Source of the DNA: Symsagittifera roscoffensis
Taxonomy: Eukaryota > Xenacoelomorpha > Acoela > Convolutidae
Assembly (NCBI RefSeq): GCF_963678635.1
Contig: NC_087069.1
Span: 26,464,303-26,528,302, forward strand
DNA length: 64,000 nt
Direction of reading: 5' to 3'
Position 1 is the stretch's first letter, and each line of letters starts with the position of its first letter. Both the position numbers and the translations under genes were made by a program. Of the stretch, positions 9,546-22,103 are shown piece after piece. The notes under the pieces were generated by a model. It was not told the DNA's origin. It ran no database searches and saw only the letters and a program-made list of their open reading frames with translations.

Positions 9546-10101
9546 TGTAACAAACGCTTGACACAGCAGTAACAATTCCTAGTGTAGAAAAACAGTTTCA
9601 TCGTAAAGCTTTAAAAATAAAGCTTCAATTTTGGAAGCAAAATGTCTGGAATTTTATTTTAATTTAGAATTTGGCACAGATTTTCACTTTTGTGATACTA
9701 TAAAACTCATCGTTATAAACAACTTTTGTAGTTTTAAGTACTCAGGATTCTGAAAAATGACATTACCTGATGCAAAAAAAATAGTTGAACACATCTATAA
9801 AATCAAGGCATAATCAGAAGATCAGAGGGCGCAAATAGCCAAAAACCTAAGGGCTGATTCATTTTCGAAATTTGATTCTTAACTACTGCAAGGCTTCTAT
9901 CGGAAAAACTCATAGTAAAATTTACTGATTTGTATGAAAAAAATAACACAGTCTGGTGCTGAGGATGATTAAAAATTCAGGTTTCGAGAAGACAAATTCT
10001 TTAACCGTCTAACAAAATTTTAAATTTAATTCAAAAAAGAAGAATTTATGTTTCAAGATTAGCCACCAAAAACAAGTTGCGATTTCAGATTAAACCGATC
10101 A

Positions 10102-10172
10102 AGGTCTCGCCGACACTTGAACTCGGATCCTTGGATTCAAAGTCCAAGGTGCAACCATTACATCACCAGACC
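10102..10172 (-). pseudogene. tRNA-Gln-like (TTG), duplicate of 8841-8911
   Basis: Identical in the tRNA body to 8841-8911: one-base D-arm deletion and acceptor G-G mismatch. Confidence 0.55.
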
Positions 10173-10733
10173 TGTTATAAACGGTTACCACAGCAGTAAC
10201 AATTCCTACTGTACAAAAACAGTTTCATCGTGAAGCGTCAAACATAAAGCGTCAATCTTGGAAGCAAAATGTCCTGAATTCTCTTTTTTTAAATTTAGAA
10301 TTTGACTTACAGAATTTCACTTTTGTGATACTATAAAACTCATCGTCAAAAACAATTTTTGTAGTTTTAGGTACTCAAGATTCTAAAAAATGACATTCTA
10401 AAAAGCAAAAAAATTTATTTGAACACATCTGTAAAATCAAGGCATAATGAAAATATGAGAAGCCGCAGTTAGCCACTAACCTAAGGGCTTTTTCATCGTC
10501 GAAAGTTGATTCTTACCTACAGCAGAGCTTGCTATCGGAAAAACTCATATTAAAAAAGCTACCTGATTTAAATCTAAACATTAACACAGACTGGTACTGA
10601 GGATGGTTATAAAATCAAATTTAGGGAAGTCAAACTCATTAGTCGTCTAAAAATTTTTTAATTAAAAAAAAGAATTCAAATGTTTTAAGGTTAGCCACCA
10701 AAAATAAGTCGAAATTCCAGATTTAATCAATTA

Positions 10734-10812
10734 AGGTCATACAGACCAACCGAAACTTGAACCCGGATCTTTGGATCCATTGTCAAGGTGCTAACCATTA
10801 CGCCATGAAACC
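10734..10812 (-). pseudogene. tRNA-Gln-like, rearranged 3' end
   Basis: About seven extra bases sit in the 3' acceptor region (GGTCATACAGACC on the plus strand), so the acceptor cannot close normally. The anticodon region reads CAATGGA without U33 and lacks one stem base. Confidence 0.6.
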
Positions 10813-11374
10813 TGTTACAAACGCTGAACACAGCAGTAACAATTCCTACTGTACAAAAACAGTTTCATCGTAAAGCGTCAAAAATGAAGCGTTAATTTTG
10901 GAAGCAAAATTTTCGGAACTTGTTTTTAAAATTTAGAATTTGGCACAGATTTTCGCTTTAGCGATACTATAAAACTCATCGTTAAAAACAATTTTTGTAG
11001 TTTTAAAAACTCAAGATTCTAAGAAACGATATTACCTGAAGCAAAAAAAATTAGTTGAGCACATCTGTAAAATCAAGGCACATTGAAAATATGAGAAGCC
11101 GCAATTAGCCAATAACCTACGGGCTGTTTCATCGTCGAAAATTGATTCTTACCTACAGCAGGGCTTACTATCAGAAAAACTCAAACTAAAAAAACTACCT
11201 GATTTATACCTAAACAATAACACAGACTGGTGCTGAGGATGGTTATAAAATCAGTTTTAGGGAATTCAAACTCATTAGTCGTCTAAAAAAAAATTAAATT
11301 TAAAAAAAAGAAGAATTCAAATGTTTTAAGACTAGCCACCAAAAATCAGTTGCGATTCGAGATTTAAACGATTA

Positions 11375-11446
11375 AGGTCTCACCGAGATTTCAACTCGGA
11401 TCTTTGGATTCAAAGTCCAAGGTGCTAATCTTTACACCATGAAACC
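11375..11446 (-). tRNA. tRNA-Gln-like (TTG), class A, T-loop variant
   Basis: All stems pair. The only serious lesion is T loop TTGAAAT (C56 to G), expected to disturb the D-loop/T-loop contact and the B box. The D loop reads AAAGATTAGC. Confidence 0.5.
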
Positions 11447-12008
11447 TGTAACAAACGCTTGACACAGCAGTAACAATTCCTACTGTACAAAAATAGTTTC
11501 ATCGTAAAGCGTTAAATATAAAGCGTCAATTTTGGAAGCAAAATGTCCGGAATTTAATTTTTTAATTTAGAATTTAGCACAGATTTTCACTTTTGTGATA
11601 CTATAAAACTCATCGTTATAAACCATTTTTGTAATTTGAAGTACTCAGGAGTCTCAAAAATGACATAAACTGATGCAAAAAAAAATTAGTTGAACACATC
11701 TGCAAAATCAAAGCATAAGGAAAATATGAGAAGCCGCAAAGTAGCCAAAAAGCTAAGGGTTGATTCATTTTCGAAATTTGATTCTTAACTTCTGCAGGGC
11801 TTCTATCGGAAAAACTCTCAGTAAAGTTACTGATTTGTATGAAAAAAAAACACAGTCTGGTGCTGAGAATGGTTATAAATTCAGGTTTAGAGAAGCCAAA
11901 TTCATTAATCGTCTAGAATTTTTAAAAAAATTTATCTAAAAAAGAAGAGTTTATATGTTTCAAGATAAGCCACCAAAAACAAGTTGCGCTTTCAGATTTA
12001 CCCGATCA

Positions 12009-12080
12009 AGGTCTCATGGAGACTTGAACTCGGATCTTTGGATTCATAGTCCTAGGTGCTAACTATTACACCACGAGACC
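12009..12080 (-). tRNA. tRNA-Gln body with His-type anticodon ATG, class G
   Basis: Anticodon loop CTATGAA gives anticodon AUG (His codons) while the body and U73 are of Gln type. The acceptor pairs. T stem CCGAG/CTCCA has two mismatches and the D loop has TAATAGTT. Probably non-functional, but the same form recurs in three other full-length copies. Confidence 0.5.
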
Positions 12081-12611
12081 TGATTAAACAATTTACCACA
12101 GCAGTATCAATTTCTACTGTACAAAAAGAGTTTCATCGTACAGCGTTAAATTTAAAGCGTCAATTTTGGAAGCAAAACCTCCGGAATTCTTTCTTTTTTA
12201 ATTTAGAATTTGGCACAGATTTTCACTTTTGTGATACTATAAAACTCATCATCAAAAACACTTTTTGTTGTTTTAGGTACTCAGGATTCTAAAAAATGAC
12301 ATTACCTGAAGCAAAAAAATTTATTTGAACACATCTGTAAAGTCAAGGCATAATGAAATCTGAGAAGCCGCGTGATTAGCCAATAACCTAAGGGCTGTTT
12401 CATCGTCGAAAGTTGATTCTTACCTAAAGCAGGGCTTACTATCGGAAAAACTCATACTAAAAAAAACTACTTGAGGACGGTTATAAAATCAGTTTTAGGG
12501 AATTCAAACTCATAAGTCGTCTAAGAAAACTTTAATTCAAAAAAAAGAAGAATTCAAATGTTTTAAGACTAGCCATCAAAAATCAGTTGCGATTCGACAG
12601 TTAACCGATTA

Positions 12612-12683
12612 AGGTCTCACTGAGATTTCAACTGGGATCTTTGGATTCAAAGTCCAAGGTGCTAATCTTTACACCATGATACC
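12612..12683 (-). pseudogene. tRNA-Gln-like (TTG), class A, degenerate
   Basis: Acceptor GGTATCA has one mismatch, T stem CCCAG/CTCAG has two, and the T loop carries C56G. Confidence 0.6.
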
Positions 12684-13246
12684 TGTAACTAACGATTGAC
12701 ATAGCAGTACCAATTCCTACTGAACAAAAACAGTTTCATCGTAACGAGTTAAATATAAAGCGTCAATTTTGAAAGCAAAATGCCCGGAAATCTTTGTAAA
12801 AAAATTTAGAATTTGGCACAGATTTTCACTTTTGTGATACTATAAAACTCATCGTTAAAAACAATTTTTGTAGTTTTAAAAACTCAAGATTCTAAGAAAC
12901 GATATTACCTGAAGCAAAAAAAATTAGTTGAGCACATCTGTAAAATCAAGGCACATTGAAAATATGAGAAGCCGCAATTAGCCAATAACCTACGGGCTGT
13001 TTCATCGTCGAAAATTGATTCTTACCTACAGCAGGGCTTACTATCAGAAAAACTCAAACTAAAAAAACTACCTGATTTATACCTAAACAATAACACAGAC
13101 TGGTGCTGAGGATGGTTATAAAATCAGTTTTAGGGAATTCAAACTCATTAGTCGTCTAAAAAAAATTAAATTAAAAAAAAAGAAGAATTCAAATGTTTTA
13201 AGACTAGCCACCAAAAATCAGTTGCGATTCGAGATTTAAACGATTA

Positions 13247-13318
13247 AGGTCTCACCGAGATTTCAACTCGGATCTTTGGATCCATTGTCCAAGGTGCTAA
13301 CCATTACGCCATGAAACC
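13247..13318 (-). pseudogene. tRNA-Gln-like with loop CAATGGA, class A
   Basis: Stems pair, but the anticodon loop lacks the universal U33 (A instead) and position 37 is G. The nominal anticodon is ATG. The T loop also carries C56G. Confidence 0.55.
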
Positions 13319-13880
13319 TGTTACAAACGCTGAACACAGCAGTAACAATTCCTACTGTACAAAAACAGTTTCATCGTAAAGCGTCAAAAATGAAGCGTTA
13401 ATTTTGGAAGCAAAATTTTCGGAACTTGTTTTTAAAATTTAGAATTTGGCACAGATTTTCGCTTTAGCGATACTATAAAACTCATCGTTAAAAACAATTT
13501 TTGTAGTTTTAAAAACTCAAGATTCTAAGAAACGATATTACCTGAAGCAAAAAAAATTAGTTGAGCACATCTGTAAAATCAAGGCACATTGAAAATATGA
13601 GAAGCCGCAATTAGCCAATAACCTACGGGCTGTTTCATCGTCGAAAATTGATTCTTACCTACAGCAGGGCTTACTATCAGAAAAACTCAAACTAAAAAAA
13701 CTACCAGATTTATACCTAAACAATAACACAGACTGGTGCTGAGGATGGTTATAAAATCAGTTTTAGGGAATTCAAACTCATTAGTCGTCTAAAAAAAAAT
13801 TAAATTTAAAAAAAAGAAGAATTCAAATGTTTTAAGACTAGCCACCAAAAATCAGTTGCGATTCGAGATTTAAACGATTA

Positions 13881-13952
13881 AGGTCTCACCGAGATTTCAA
13901 CTCGGATCTTTGGATTCAAAGTCCAAGGTGCTAATCTTTACACCATGAAACC
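13881..13952 (-). tRNA. tRNA-Gln-like (TTG), class A, T-loop variant
   Basis: Body identical to 11375-11446: fully paired stems, C56G in the T loop. Confidence 0.5.
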
Positions 13953-14514
13953 TGTAACAAACGCTTGACACAGCAGTAACAATTCCTACTGTACAAAAAT
14001 AGTTTCATCGTAAAGCGTTAAATATAAAGCGTCAATTTTGGAAGCAAAATGTCCGGAATTTAATTTTTTAATTTAGAATTTGGCACAGATTTTCACTTTT
14101 GTGATACTATAAAACTCATCGTTATAAACCATTTTTGTAATTTGAAGTACTCAGGAGTCTCAAAAATGACATAAACTGATGCAAAAAAAAATTAGTTGAA
14201 CACATCTGCAAAATCAAAGCATAAGGAAAATATCAGAAGCCGCAAAGTAGCCAAAAAGCTAAGGGTTGATTCATTTTCGAAATTTGATTCTTAACTACTG
14301 CAGGGCTTCTATCGGAAAAACTCTCAGTAAAGTTACTGATTTGTATGAAAAAATAACACAGTCTGGTGCTGAGAATGGTTATAAATTCAGGTTTAGAGAA
14401 GCCAAATTCATTAATCGTCTAGAATTTTTAAAAAAATTTATCTAAAAAAGAAGAGGGTATATGTTTCAAGATAAGCCACCAAAAACAAGTTGCGCTTTCA
14501 GATTTACCCGATCA

Positions 14515-14586
14515 AGGTCTCATGGAGACTTGAACTCGGATCTTTGGATTCATAGTCCTAGGTGCTAACCATTACACCACGAGACC
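14515..14586 (-). tRNA. tRNA-Gln body with His-type anticodon ATG, class G
   Basis: Second full-length ATG copy: loop CTATGAA, T stem with the same two mismatches. The D loop has the regular TAATGGTT, unlike 12009-12080. Confidence 0.5.
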
Positions 14587-15117
14587 TGATTAAACAATTT
14601 ACCACAGTAGTATCAATTTCTACTGTACAAAAAGAGTTTCATCGTACAGCGTTAAATTTAAAGCGTCAATTTTGGAAGCAAAACCTCCGGAATCCTTTCT
14701 TTTTTAATTTAGAATTTGGCACAGATTTTCACTTTTGTGATACTATAAAACTCATCGTCAAAAACACTTTTTGTTGTTTTAGGTACTCAGGATTCTAAAA
14801 AATGACATAACCTGAAGCAAAAAAATTTATTTGAACACATCTGTAAAGTCAAGGCATAATGAAATCTGAGAAGCCGCGTGATTAGCCAATAACCTAAGGG
14901 CTGTTTCATCGTCGAAAGTTGATTCTTACCTAAAGCAGGGCTTACTATCGGAAAAACTCATACTAAAAAAAACTACTTGAGGACGGTTATAAAATCAGTT
15001 TTAGGGAATTCAAACTCATAAGTCGTCTAAGAAAACTTTAATTCAAAAAAAAGAAGAATTCAAATGTTTTAAGACTAGCCATCAAAAATCAGTTGCGATT
15101 CGACAGTTAACCGATTA

Positions 15118-15189
15118 AGGTCTCACTGAGATTTCAACTGGGATCTTTGGATTCAAAGTCCAAGGTGCTAATCTTTACACCATGATACC
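15118..15189 (-). pseudogene. tRNA-Gln-like (TTG), class A, degenerate
   Basis: Same body as 12612-12683: GGTATCA acceptor mismatch, weak T stem, C56G. Confidence 0.6.
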
Positions 15190-15744
15190 TGTAACTAACG
15201 ATTGACATAGCAGTACCAATTCCTACTGAACAAAAACAGTTTCATCGTAACGCGTTAAATATAAAGCGTCAATTTTGAAAGCAAAATGCCCGGAAATCTT
15301 TGTAAAAAAATTTAGAATTTGGCACAGATTTTCACTTTTGTGATACTATAAAACTCATCGTTATAAACAATTTTTGTAGTTTTAAGTACTCAGGAGTCTG
15401 AAAAATGACATTACCTGATGCAAAAAAAATAAGTTGTAAAATCAAAGCATAATGAAAACATGAGAAGCCGCAAAGTAGCCAAAAAGCTAAGGATTGGTTC
15501 ATTTTCGAAATTTGATTCTTAACTACTGCAGGGCTTCTATCAGAAAAACTCTCAGTAAAAGTTACTGATTTGTATGAAAAAATAACACAGTCTGGTGCTG
15601 AGAATGGTTATAAATTCAGGTTTAGAGAAGCCAAATTCATTAATCGTCTAGAATTTTTTAAAAATTTATCTAAAAAAGAAGTGTTTATATGTTTCAAGAT
15701 AAGCCAAAAAAAAACAAGTTGCGCTTTCAGATTTAACCGATCAA

Positions 15745-15793
15745 GGTCTCACGGATCCATAGTCCAAGGTGCTAACCATTACACCACGAGACC
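15745..15793 (-). pseudogene. 49-nt tRNA-Gln derivative lacking the T arm
   Basis: The acceptor strands GGTCTCG and TGAGACC and the D arm remain, but 22 nt covering the variable loop, T arm and part of the anticodon stem are gone. Anticodon loop CTATGGA. No B box, so no normal internal Pol III promoter. Confidence 0.75.
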
Positions 15794-16358
15794 TGTTTAA
15801 ACGATTTACCACAGCAGTAACAATTTCTACGGTACAAAAACAGTTTCATCGTAAAGCGTTAAATATAAAGCGTCAATTTTGGAAGCATAATGTCCGGAAT
15901 ACTTTTTTTTTAAAGTTAGAATTTGGCACAGATTTTCGCTTTAGCGATACTATAAAACTCATCGTTAAAAACAATTTTTGTAGTTTTAAAAACTCAAGAT
16001 TCTAAGAAACGATATTACCTGAAGCAAAAAAAGTTAGTTGAGCACATCTGTAAAATCAAGGCACATTGAAAATATGAGAGGCCGCAATTAGCCAATAACC
16101 TAAGGGCTGTTTCATCGTCGAAAGTTGATTCTTACCTACAGCAGGGCTTACTATCAGAAAAACTCATACAAAAAAAACTACCTGATTTATACCTAAACAA
16201 TAACACAGACTTGTGCTGAGGATGGTTATAAAATCAGTTTTAAGGAATTCAAACTCATTAGTCGTCTAAAAAAAATTTAAAATTAAAAAAAAAGAAGAAT
16301 TCAAATGTTTTAAGACTAGCCATCAAAAATCAGTTGCGATTCGAGATTTAAACGATTA

Positions 16359-16430
16359 AGGTCTCACCGAGATTTCAACTCGGATCTTTGAATTCAAAGT
16401 CCAAGGTGCTAATCTTTATACCATGAAACC
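16359..16430 (-). tRNA. tRNA-Gln-like (TTG), class A, T-loop variant
   Basis: Stems pair (one G-U in the anticodon stem TTGGA/TTCAA). C56G in the T loop. Confidence 0.5.
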
Positions 16431-16991
16431 TGTAACAAACGCTTGACACAGCAGTAACAATTCCTACTGTACAAAAATAGTTTCATCGTAAAGCGTTAAA
16501 TATAAAGCGTCAATTTTGGAAGCAAAATGTCCGGAATTTAATTTTTTAATTTAGAATTTGGCACAGATTTTCACTTTTGTGATACTATAAAACTCATCGT
16601 TATAAACAATTTTTGTAATTTGAAGTACTCAGGAGTCTCAAAAACGACATAAACGGATGCAAAAAAAATTAGTTGAACACATCTGTAAAATCAAAGCATA
16701 ATGAAAATATGAGAAGCCGCAAAGTAGCCAAAAAGCTAAGGGTTGATTCATTTTCGAAATTTGATTCTTAACTACTGCAGGGCTTCTATCGGAGAAACTC
16801 TCAGTAAAGTTACTGATTTGTATGAAAAAATAACACAGTCTGGTGCTGAGAATGGTTATAAATTCAGGTTTAGAGAAGCCAAATTCATTAATCGTCTAGA
16901 ATTTTTTTAAAATTTATCTAAAAAGAAGTGTTTATATGTTTCAAGATAAGCCACAAAAAAAACAAGTTGCGCTTTCAGATTTACCCGATCA

Positions 16992-17063
16992 AGGTCTCAT
17001 GGAGACTTGAACTCGGATCTTTGGATTCATAGTCCTAGGTGCTAACCATTACACCACGAGACC
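16992..17063 (-). tRNA. tRNA-Gln body with His-type anticodon ATG, class G
   Basis: Loop CTATGAA; acceptor and D arm intact; T stem CCGAG/CTCCA mismatched at two pairs. Confidence 0.5.
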
Positions 17064-17629
17064 TGTTTAAACGATTTACCACAGCAGTTACAATTTCTAC
17101 GGTACAAAAACAGTTTCATCGTAAAGCGTTAAATATAAAGCGTCAATTTTGGAAGCATAATGTCCGGAATACTTTTTTTTTTAAAGTTAGAATTTGGCAC
17201 AGATTTTCGCTTTAGCGATACTATAAAACTCATCGTTAAAAACAATTTTTGTAGTTTTAAAAACTCAAGATTCTAAGAAACGATATTACCTGAAGCAAAA
17301 AAAGTTAGTTGAGCACATCTGTAAAATCAAGGCACATTGAAAATATGAGAGGCCGCAATTAGCCAATAACCTAAGGGCTGTTTCATCGTCGAAAGTTGAT
17401 TCTTACCTACAGCAGGGCTTACTACCAGAAAAACTCATACAAAAAAAACTACCTGATTTATACCTAAACAATAACACAGACTGGTGCTGAGGATGGTTAT
17501 AAAATCAGTTTTAGGGAATTCAAACTCATTAGTCGTCTAAAAAAAATTTAAAATTAAAAAAAAAGAAGAATTCAAATGTTTTAAGACTAGCCATCAAAAA
17601 TCAGTTGCGATTCGAGATTTAAACGATTA

Positions 17630-17701
17630 AGGTCTCACCGAGATTTCAACTCGGATCTTTGAATTCAAAGTCCAAGGTGCTAATCTTTATACCATGAAAC
17701 C
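17630..17701 (-). tRNA. tRNA-Gln-like (TTG), class A, T-loop variant
   Basis: Same body as 16359-16430 (G-U in anticodon stem, C56G). Confidence 0.5.
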
Positions 17702-18261
17702 TGTAACAAACGCTTGACACAGCAGTAACAATTCCTACTGTACAAAAATAGTTTCATCGTAAAGCGTTAAATATAAAGCGTCAATTTTGGAAGCAAAATG
17801 TCCGGAATTTAATTTTTTAATTTAGAATTTGGCACAGATTTTCACTTTTGTGATACTATAAAACTCATCGTTATAAACAATTTTTGTAATTTGAAGTACT
17901 CAGGAGTCTCAAAAACGACATAAACTGATGCAAAAAAAATTAGTTGAACACATCTGTAAAATCAAAGCATAATGAAAATATGAGAAGCCGCAAAGTAGCC
18001 AAAAAGCTAAGGGTTGATTCATTTTCGAAATTTGATTCTTAACTACTGCAGGGCTTCTATCGGAAAAACTCTCAGTAAAGTTACTGATTTGTATGAAAAA
18101 ATAACACAGTCTGGTGCTGAGAATGGTTATAAATTCAGGTTTAGAGAAGCCAAATTCATTAATCGTCTAGAATTTTTTTAAAATTTATCTAAAAAGAAGT
18201 GTTTATATGTTTCAAGATAAGCCAAAAAAAAACAAGTTGCGCTTTCAGATTTACCCGATCA

Positions 18262-18333
18262 AGGTCTCATGGAGACTTGAACTCGGATCTTTGGATTCAT
18301 AGTCCTAGGTGCTAACCATTACACCACGAGACC
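18262..18333 (-). tRNA. tRNA-Gln body with His-type anticodon ATG, class G
   Basis: Fourth full-length ATG copy; same T-stem lesions as the other three. Confidence 0.5.
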
Positions 18334-18897
18334 TGTTTAAACGATTTACCACAGCAGTAACAATTTCTACGGTACAAAAACAGTTTCATCGTGCATCGTT
18401 AAATTTAAAGCGTCAATTTTGGAAGCAAAATCTCCGGAATTCTTTCTTTTTTAATTTAGAATTTGTCACAGATTTTCACTTTTGTGATACTATAAAACTC
18501 ATCGTCAAAAACACTTTTTGTTGTTTTAGGTACTCAGGATTCTAAAAAATGACATTACCTGAAGCAAAAAAAATTATTTGAACACATCTGTAAAGTCAAG
18601 GCATAATGAAATCTGAGAAGCCGCAATTAGCCAATAACCTAAGGGCTGTTTCATCGTCGAAAGTTGATTCTTACCTACAGCAGGGCTTACTATCGGAAAA
18701 ACTCATACTAAAAAAACTACTTGATTTACATCTAAACAATAACACAGACTGGTGCTGAGGACGGTTATAAAATCAGTTTTAGAGAATTCAAACTCATAAG
18801 TCGTCTAAAAAAACTTTAATTCAAAAAAAAAAGAAGAATTCAAATGTTTTAAGACTAGCCATCAAAAATCAGTTGCGATTCGAGAGTTAACCGATTA

Positions 18898-18969
18898 AGG
18901 TCTCACTGAGATTTCAACTGGGATCTTTGGATTCAAAGTCCAAGGTGCTAATCTTTACACCATGATACC
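18898..18969 (-). pseudogene. tRNA-Gln-like (TTG), class A, degenerate
   Basis: GGTATCA acceptor mismatch, two T-stem mismatches and C56G, as in 12612-12683 and 15118-15189. Confidence 0.6.
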
Positions 18970-19551
18970 TGTAACTAACGATTGACATAGCAGTACCAAT
19001 TCCTACTGAACAAAAACAGTTTCATCGTAACGCGTTAAATATAAAGCGTCAATTTTGAAAGCAAAATGCCCGGAAATCTTTGTAAAAAAATTTAGAATTT
19101 GGCACAGATTTTCACTTTTGTGATACTATAAAACTCATCGTTAAAAACAATTTTTGTAGTTTTAGGTACTCAGGATTCTAAAAAATGACATTACTTGAAG
19201 CATTAAAAAAATTAGTTAAACACATCTGTAAAATCAAGGCATAATGAAAATTTGAGAAGGCGATGAAAATATGAGAAGCCGCAATTAGCCAATAACCTAA
19301 GGGCTGCTTCATCGTCAACAGTTGATTCTTAACTACTGCAGGTCTTCTATCGGATAATATCATAGTAAAATTTACTGATTTTATGTAAAAATTAACACAG
19401 TCTGCTGCTGAGGATGTTATAAATTCAGTTATAGGTAAGTCAAATCCCTGGTCGTCTAAAAAAAAATTTAATTTATATATAAAAAAGAAGTATTGAAATG
19501 TTTTAAGATTAGCCACCAAAAACATTTTGAGATTTCTGATTAAACCGATTA

Positions 19552-19623
19552 AGGTCTCACCGAGATTTGAACTCGGATCTTTGGATTCAAAGTCCAAGGT
19601 GCTAACAATTACACCATCAATAC
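19552..19623 (-). pseudogene. tRNA-Gln-like (TTG), 5' acceptor strand lost
   Basis: Anticodon arm, T arm and B box are normal, but the 5' acceptor strand has diverged (GTATTGA) and cannot pair with TGAGACC. First unit with a family Z linker. Confidence 0.6.
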
Positions 19624-20175
19624 TATACCAATCTCTTAACACAGCAGTAACAAATCCTACTTTACAAAAACAGTTTCATCGTAAAGCGTTAAACATAAAG
19701 CGTCAATTTTGGAAGCAAAATGTCCTGAATTCTTTTTAAAAAATTTTGAATTTGGCACAGATTTTCACTTTTGTGATACTATAAAACTCATCGTTATAAA
19801 CAATTTTTGTAGTTTTAAGTACTCAGGAGTCTGAAAAATGACATTACCTGAAGCAAAAAAAAATAGTTGTAAAATCAAAGCATGATGAAAACATGAGAAG
19901 CCGCAAAGTAGCCAAAAAGCTAAGGGTTGATTCATTTTCGAAATTTGATTCTTAACTACTGCAGGGCTTTTATCGGAAAAACTCTCAGTAAAAGTTACTG
20001 ATTTGTACGAAAAAATAACACAGTCTGGTGCTGAGAATGGTTATAAATTCAGGTTTAGAGAAGCCAAATTCATTAATCGTCTAGAATTTTTTAAAAATTT
20101 ATCTAAAAAGAAGTGTTTATATGTTTCAAGATCAGCCAAAAAAAACAAGTTGCGCTTTCAGATTTAACCGATCAA

Positions 20176-20224
20176 GGTCTCACGGATTCATAGTCCAAGG
20201 TGCTAACCATTACACCACGAGACC
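20176..20224 (-). pseudogene. 49-nt tRNA-Gln derivative lacking the T arm
   Basis: Same 22-nt deletion as 15745-15793; anticodon loop CTATGAA (ATG). Confidence 0.75.
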
Positions 20225-20789
20225 TGTTTAAACGATTTTCCACAGCAGTAACAATTTCTACTGTACAAAAACAGTTTCATCGTAAAGCGTTAAATATAAA
20301 GCGTCAATTTTGGAAGCATAATGTCCGGAATTCTTTTTTTTTAAATTTGGAATTTGGCACAGATTTTCACTTTTGTGATACTATAAAACTCATCGTCAAA
20401 AACTATTTTTGTAGTTTTAGGTACTCAGGATTCTAAAAAATGACATTACCTGAGGCAAAAAAAATTGTTTGAACACATCTGTAAAGTCAAGGCATAATGA
20501 AATATGAGAAGCCGCAATTAGCCAATAACCTAAGGGCTGTTTCACCGTCAAAAGTTGATTCTTACCTACAGCAGGGCTAACTATCGACTATCGGAAAAAC
20601 TCATACTAAAAAAACTACTTGATTTACATCTAAGCAATAACACAGACTGGTGCTGAGGATGGTTATAAAATCAGTTTTAGGGAATTCAAACTCATTAGTC
20701 GTCTAAAAAAATTAAATAAAAAAAGAAGAACTCAAATGTTTTAAGACTAGCCATCAAGAATCAGTTGCGATTCGAGATTTAACCGATTA

Positions 20790-20861
20790 GGGTCTCACTG
20801 AGATTTCAACTGGGATCTTTAGATTCAAAGTCCAAGGTGCTAACCTTTACACCATGAAACC
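20790..20861 (-). pseudogene. tRNA-Gln-like (TTG), class A, degenerate
   Basis: T stem CCCAG/CTCAG mismatched at two pairs; C56G; one G-U in the anticodon stem; discriminator C rather than U. Confidence 0.55.
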
Positions 20862-21421
20862 TGTAACAAACGCTTAACACAGCAGTAACAAATCCTACTG
20901 AACAAAAATAGTTTCATCGTAAAGCGTTAAATATAAAGCGTCAATTTTGAAAGCAAAATGCCCGGAAATCTTTGTAAAAAAATTTAGAATTTGGCACAGA
21001 TTGTCACTTTTGTGATACTATAAAACTCATTGTTAAAAACCATTTTTGTAGTTTTAGGTACTCAGGATACTAAAAAATGACATTACTTGAAGCATAAAAA
21101 AATTAGTTGACGACATCTGTAAAATCAGGGCATAATGAAAATTTGAGAAGCCGGTGAAGATATGAGAAGCCGCAATTAGCCAATAACCTAAAGGCTGTTT
21201 CTCGTCGACAGTTGATTCTTAACTACTGCAGGGCTTACTATCGGAAAAACTCATACTAAAAAACTACCTGATTTATATGTGCTGAGGATGGCTATAAAAT
21301 GAGTTTTAGGGAATTCAAACTCATTAGTCGTCTAAAAAATTTTTAATTAAAAAAAAGAAGAATTCAAACGTTTTAAGACTAGCCACCAAAAATCAGTTGC
21401 GATTCCAGATTTAGCCGATTA

Positions 21422-21493
21422 AGGTCTCACCGAGATTTGAACTCGGATCTTTGGATTCAAAGTCCAAGGTGCTAACCTTTACACCATGAAACC
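21422..21493 (-). tRNA. tRNA-Gln (anticodon TTG), intact, class A
   Basis: The only fully intact copy left of 40 kb. Acceptor GGTTTCA/TGAGACC (one U-G), anticodon stem TTGGA/TCCAA, loop CTTTGAA, T stem CCGAG/CTCGG, T loop TTCAAAT, U73. The D loop reads AAAGG. A T5 Pol III terminator lies about 30 nt past the 3' end. Confidence 0.85.
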
Positions 21494-22054
21494 TGAAACA
21501 AATGCTTGACATAGCAGTAACAATTCCTACTTTACAAAAACAGTTTCATCTTAAAGCGTTAAATATAAAGCGTCAATTTTGGAAGCAAAATGTCCTGAAT
21601 TCTTTTTTAAAAATTTAGAATTTGGCACAGAATTTCACTTTCGTGATACCATAAAACTCATCGTTATAAAATTTTTTTGTTGTTTTAAGTACTCAGGAGT
21701 CTGAAAAATGACATTACCTGATGCAAAAAAAATAAGTTGTACACATCTGTAAAATCAAAGCATAATGAAAATATGAGAAGCCGCTAAGTAGCCAAAAAGA
21801 TAAGGGTTGATTCATTTTCGAAATTTGATTCTTAACTACTGCAGGGCTTCTATCGGAAAATCTCTCAGTAAAAGTTACTGATTTGTATGAAAAAATAACA
21901 CAGTCTGGTGCTGAAAATGGTTATAAATTCACTTTTAGAGAAGCCAAATTCATTAATCGTCTAGAATTTTTTTAAAAATTTATCTAAAAAAGAAGTGTTT
22001 ATGTTTCAAGATAAGCCAAAAAAACAAGTTGCGCTTTCAGATTTAACCGATCAA

Positions 22055-22103
22055 GGTCTCAAGGATTCATAGTCCAAGGTGCTAACCATTACACCACGAG
22101 ACC
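22055..22103 (-). pseudogene. 49-nt tRNA-Gln derivative lacking the T arm
   Basis: Same deletion; loop CTATGAA. The 3' acceptor strand reads TTGAGACC, weakening the last pair. Confidence 0.75.

Larger units (their letters stand above)
8213..10734. repeat. Two copies of a dimer of about 1,262 bp
   Basis: Loci at 8212/8841 recur as 9474/10102 with the same lesions (TTATA anticodon stem; short D arm). This shows that a whole two-unit block was duplicated rather than single monomers. Confidence 0.85.
11376..15744. repeat. Four-unit higher-order repeat of 2,506 bp
   Basis: Loci at 11375, 12009 and 12612 recur exactly 2,506 bp on (13881, 14515, 15118) with matching lesions and anticodons. The next unit diverges by a T-arm deletion at 15745. 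Confidence 0.85.
16360..18898. repeat. Two copies of a dimer of about 1,270 bp
   Basis: Loci 16359/16992 and 17630/18262 match pairwise, including the G-U anticodon stem and the ATG anticodon. Confidence 0.85.
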
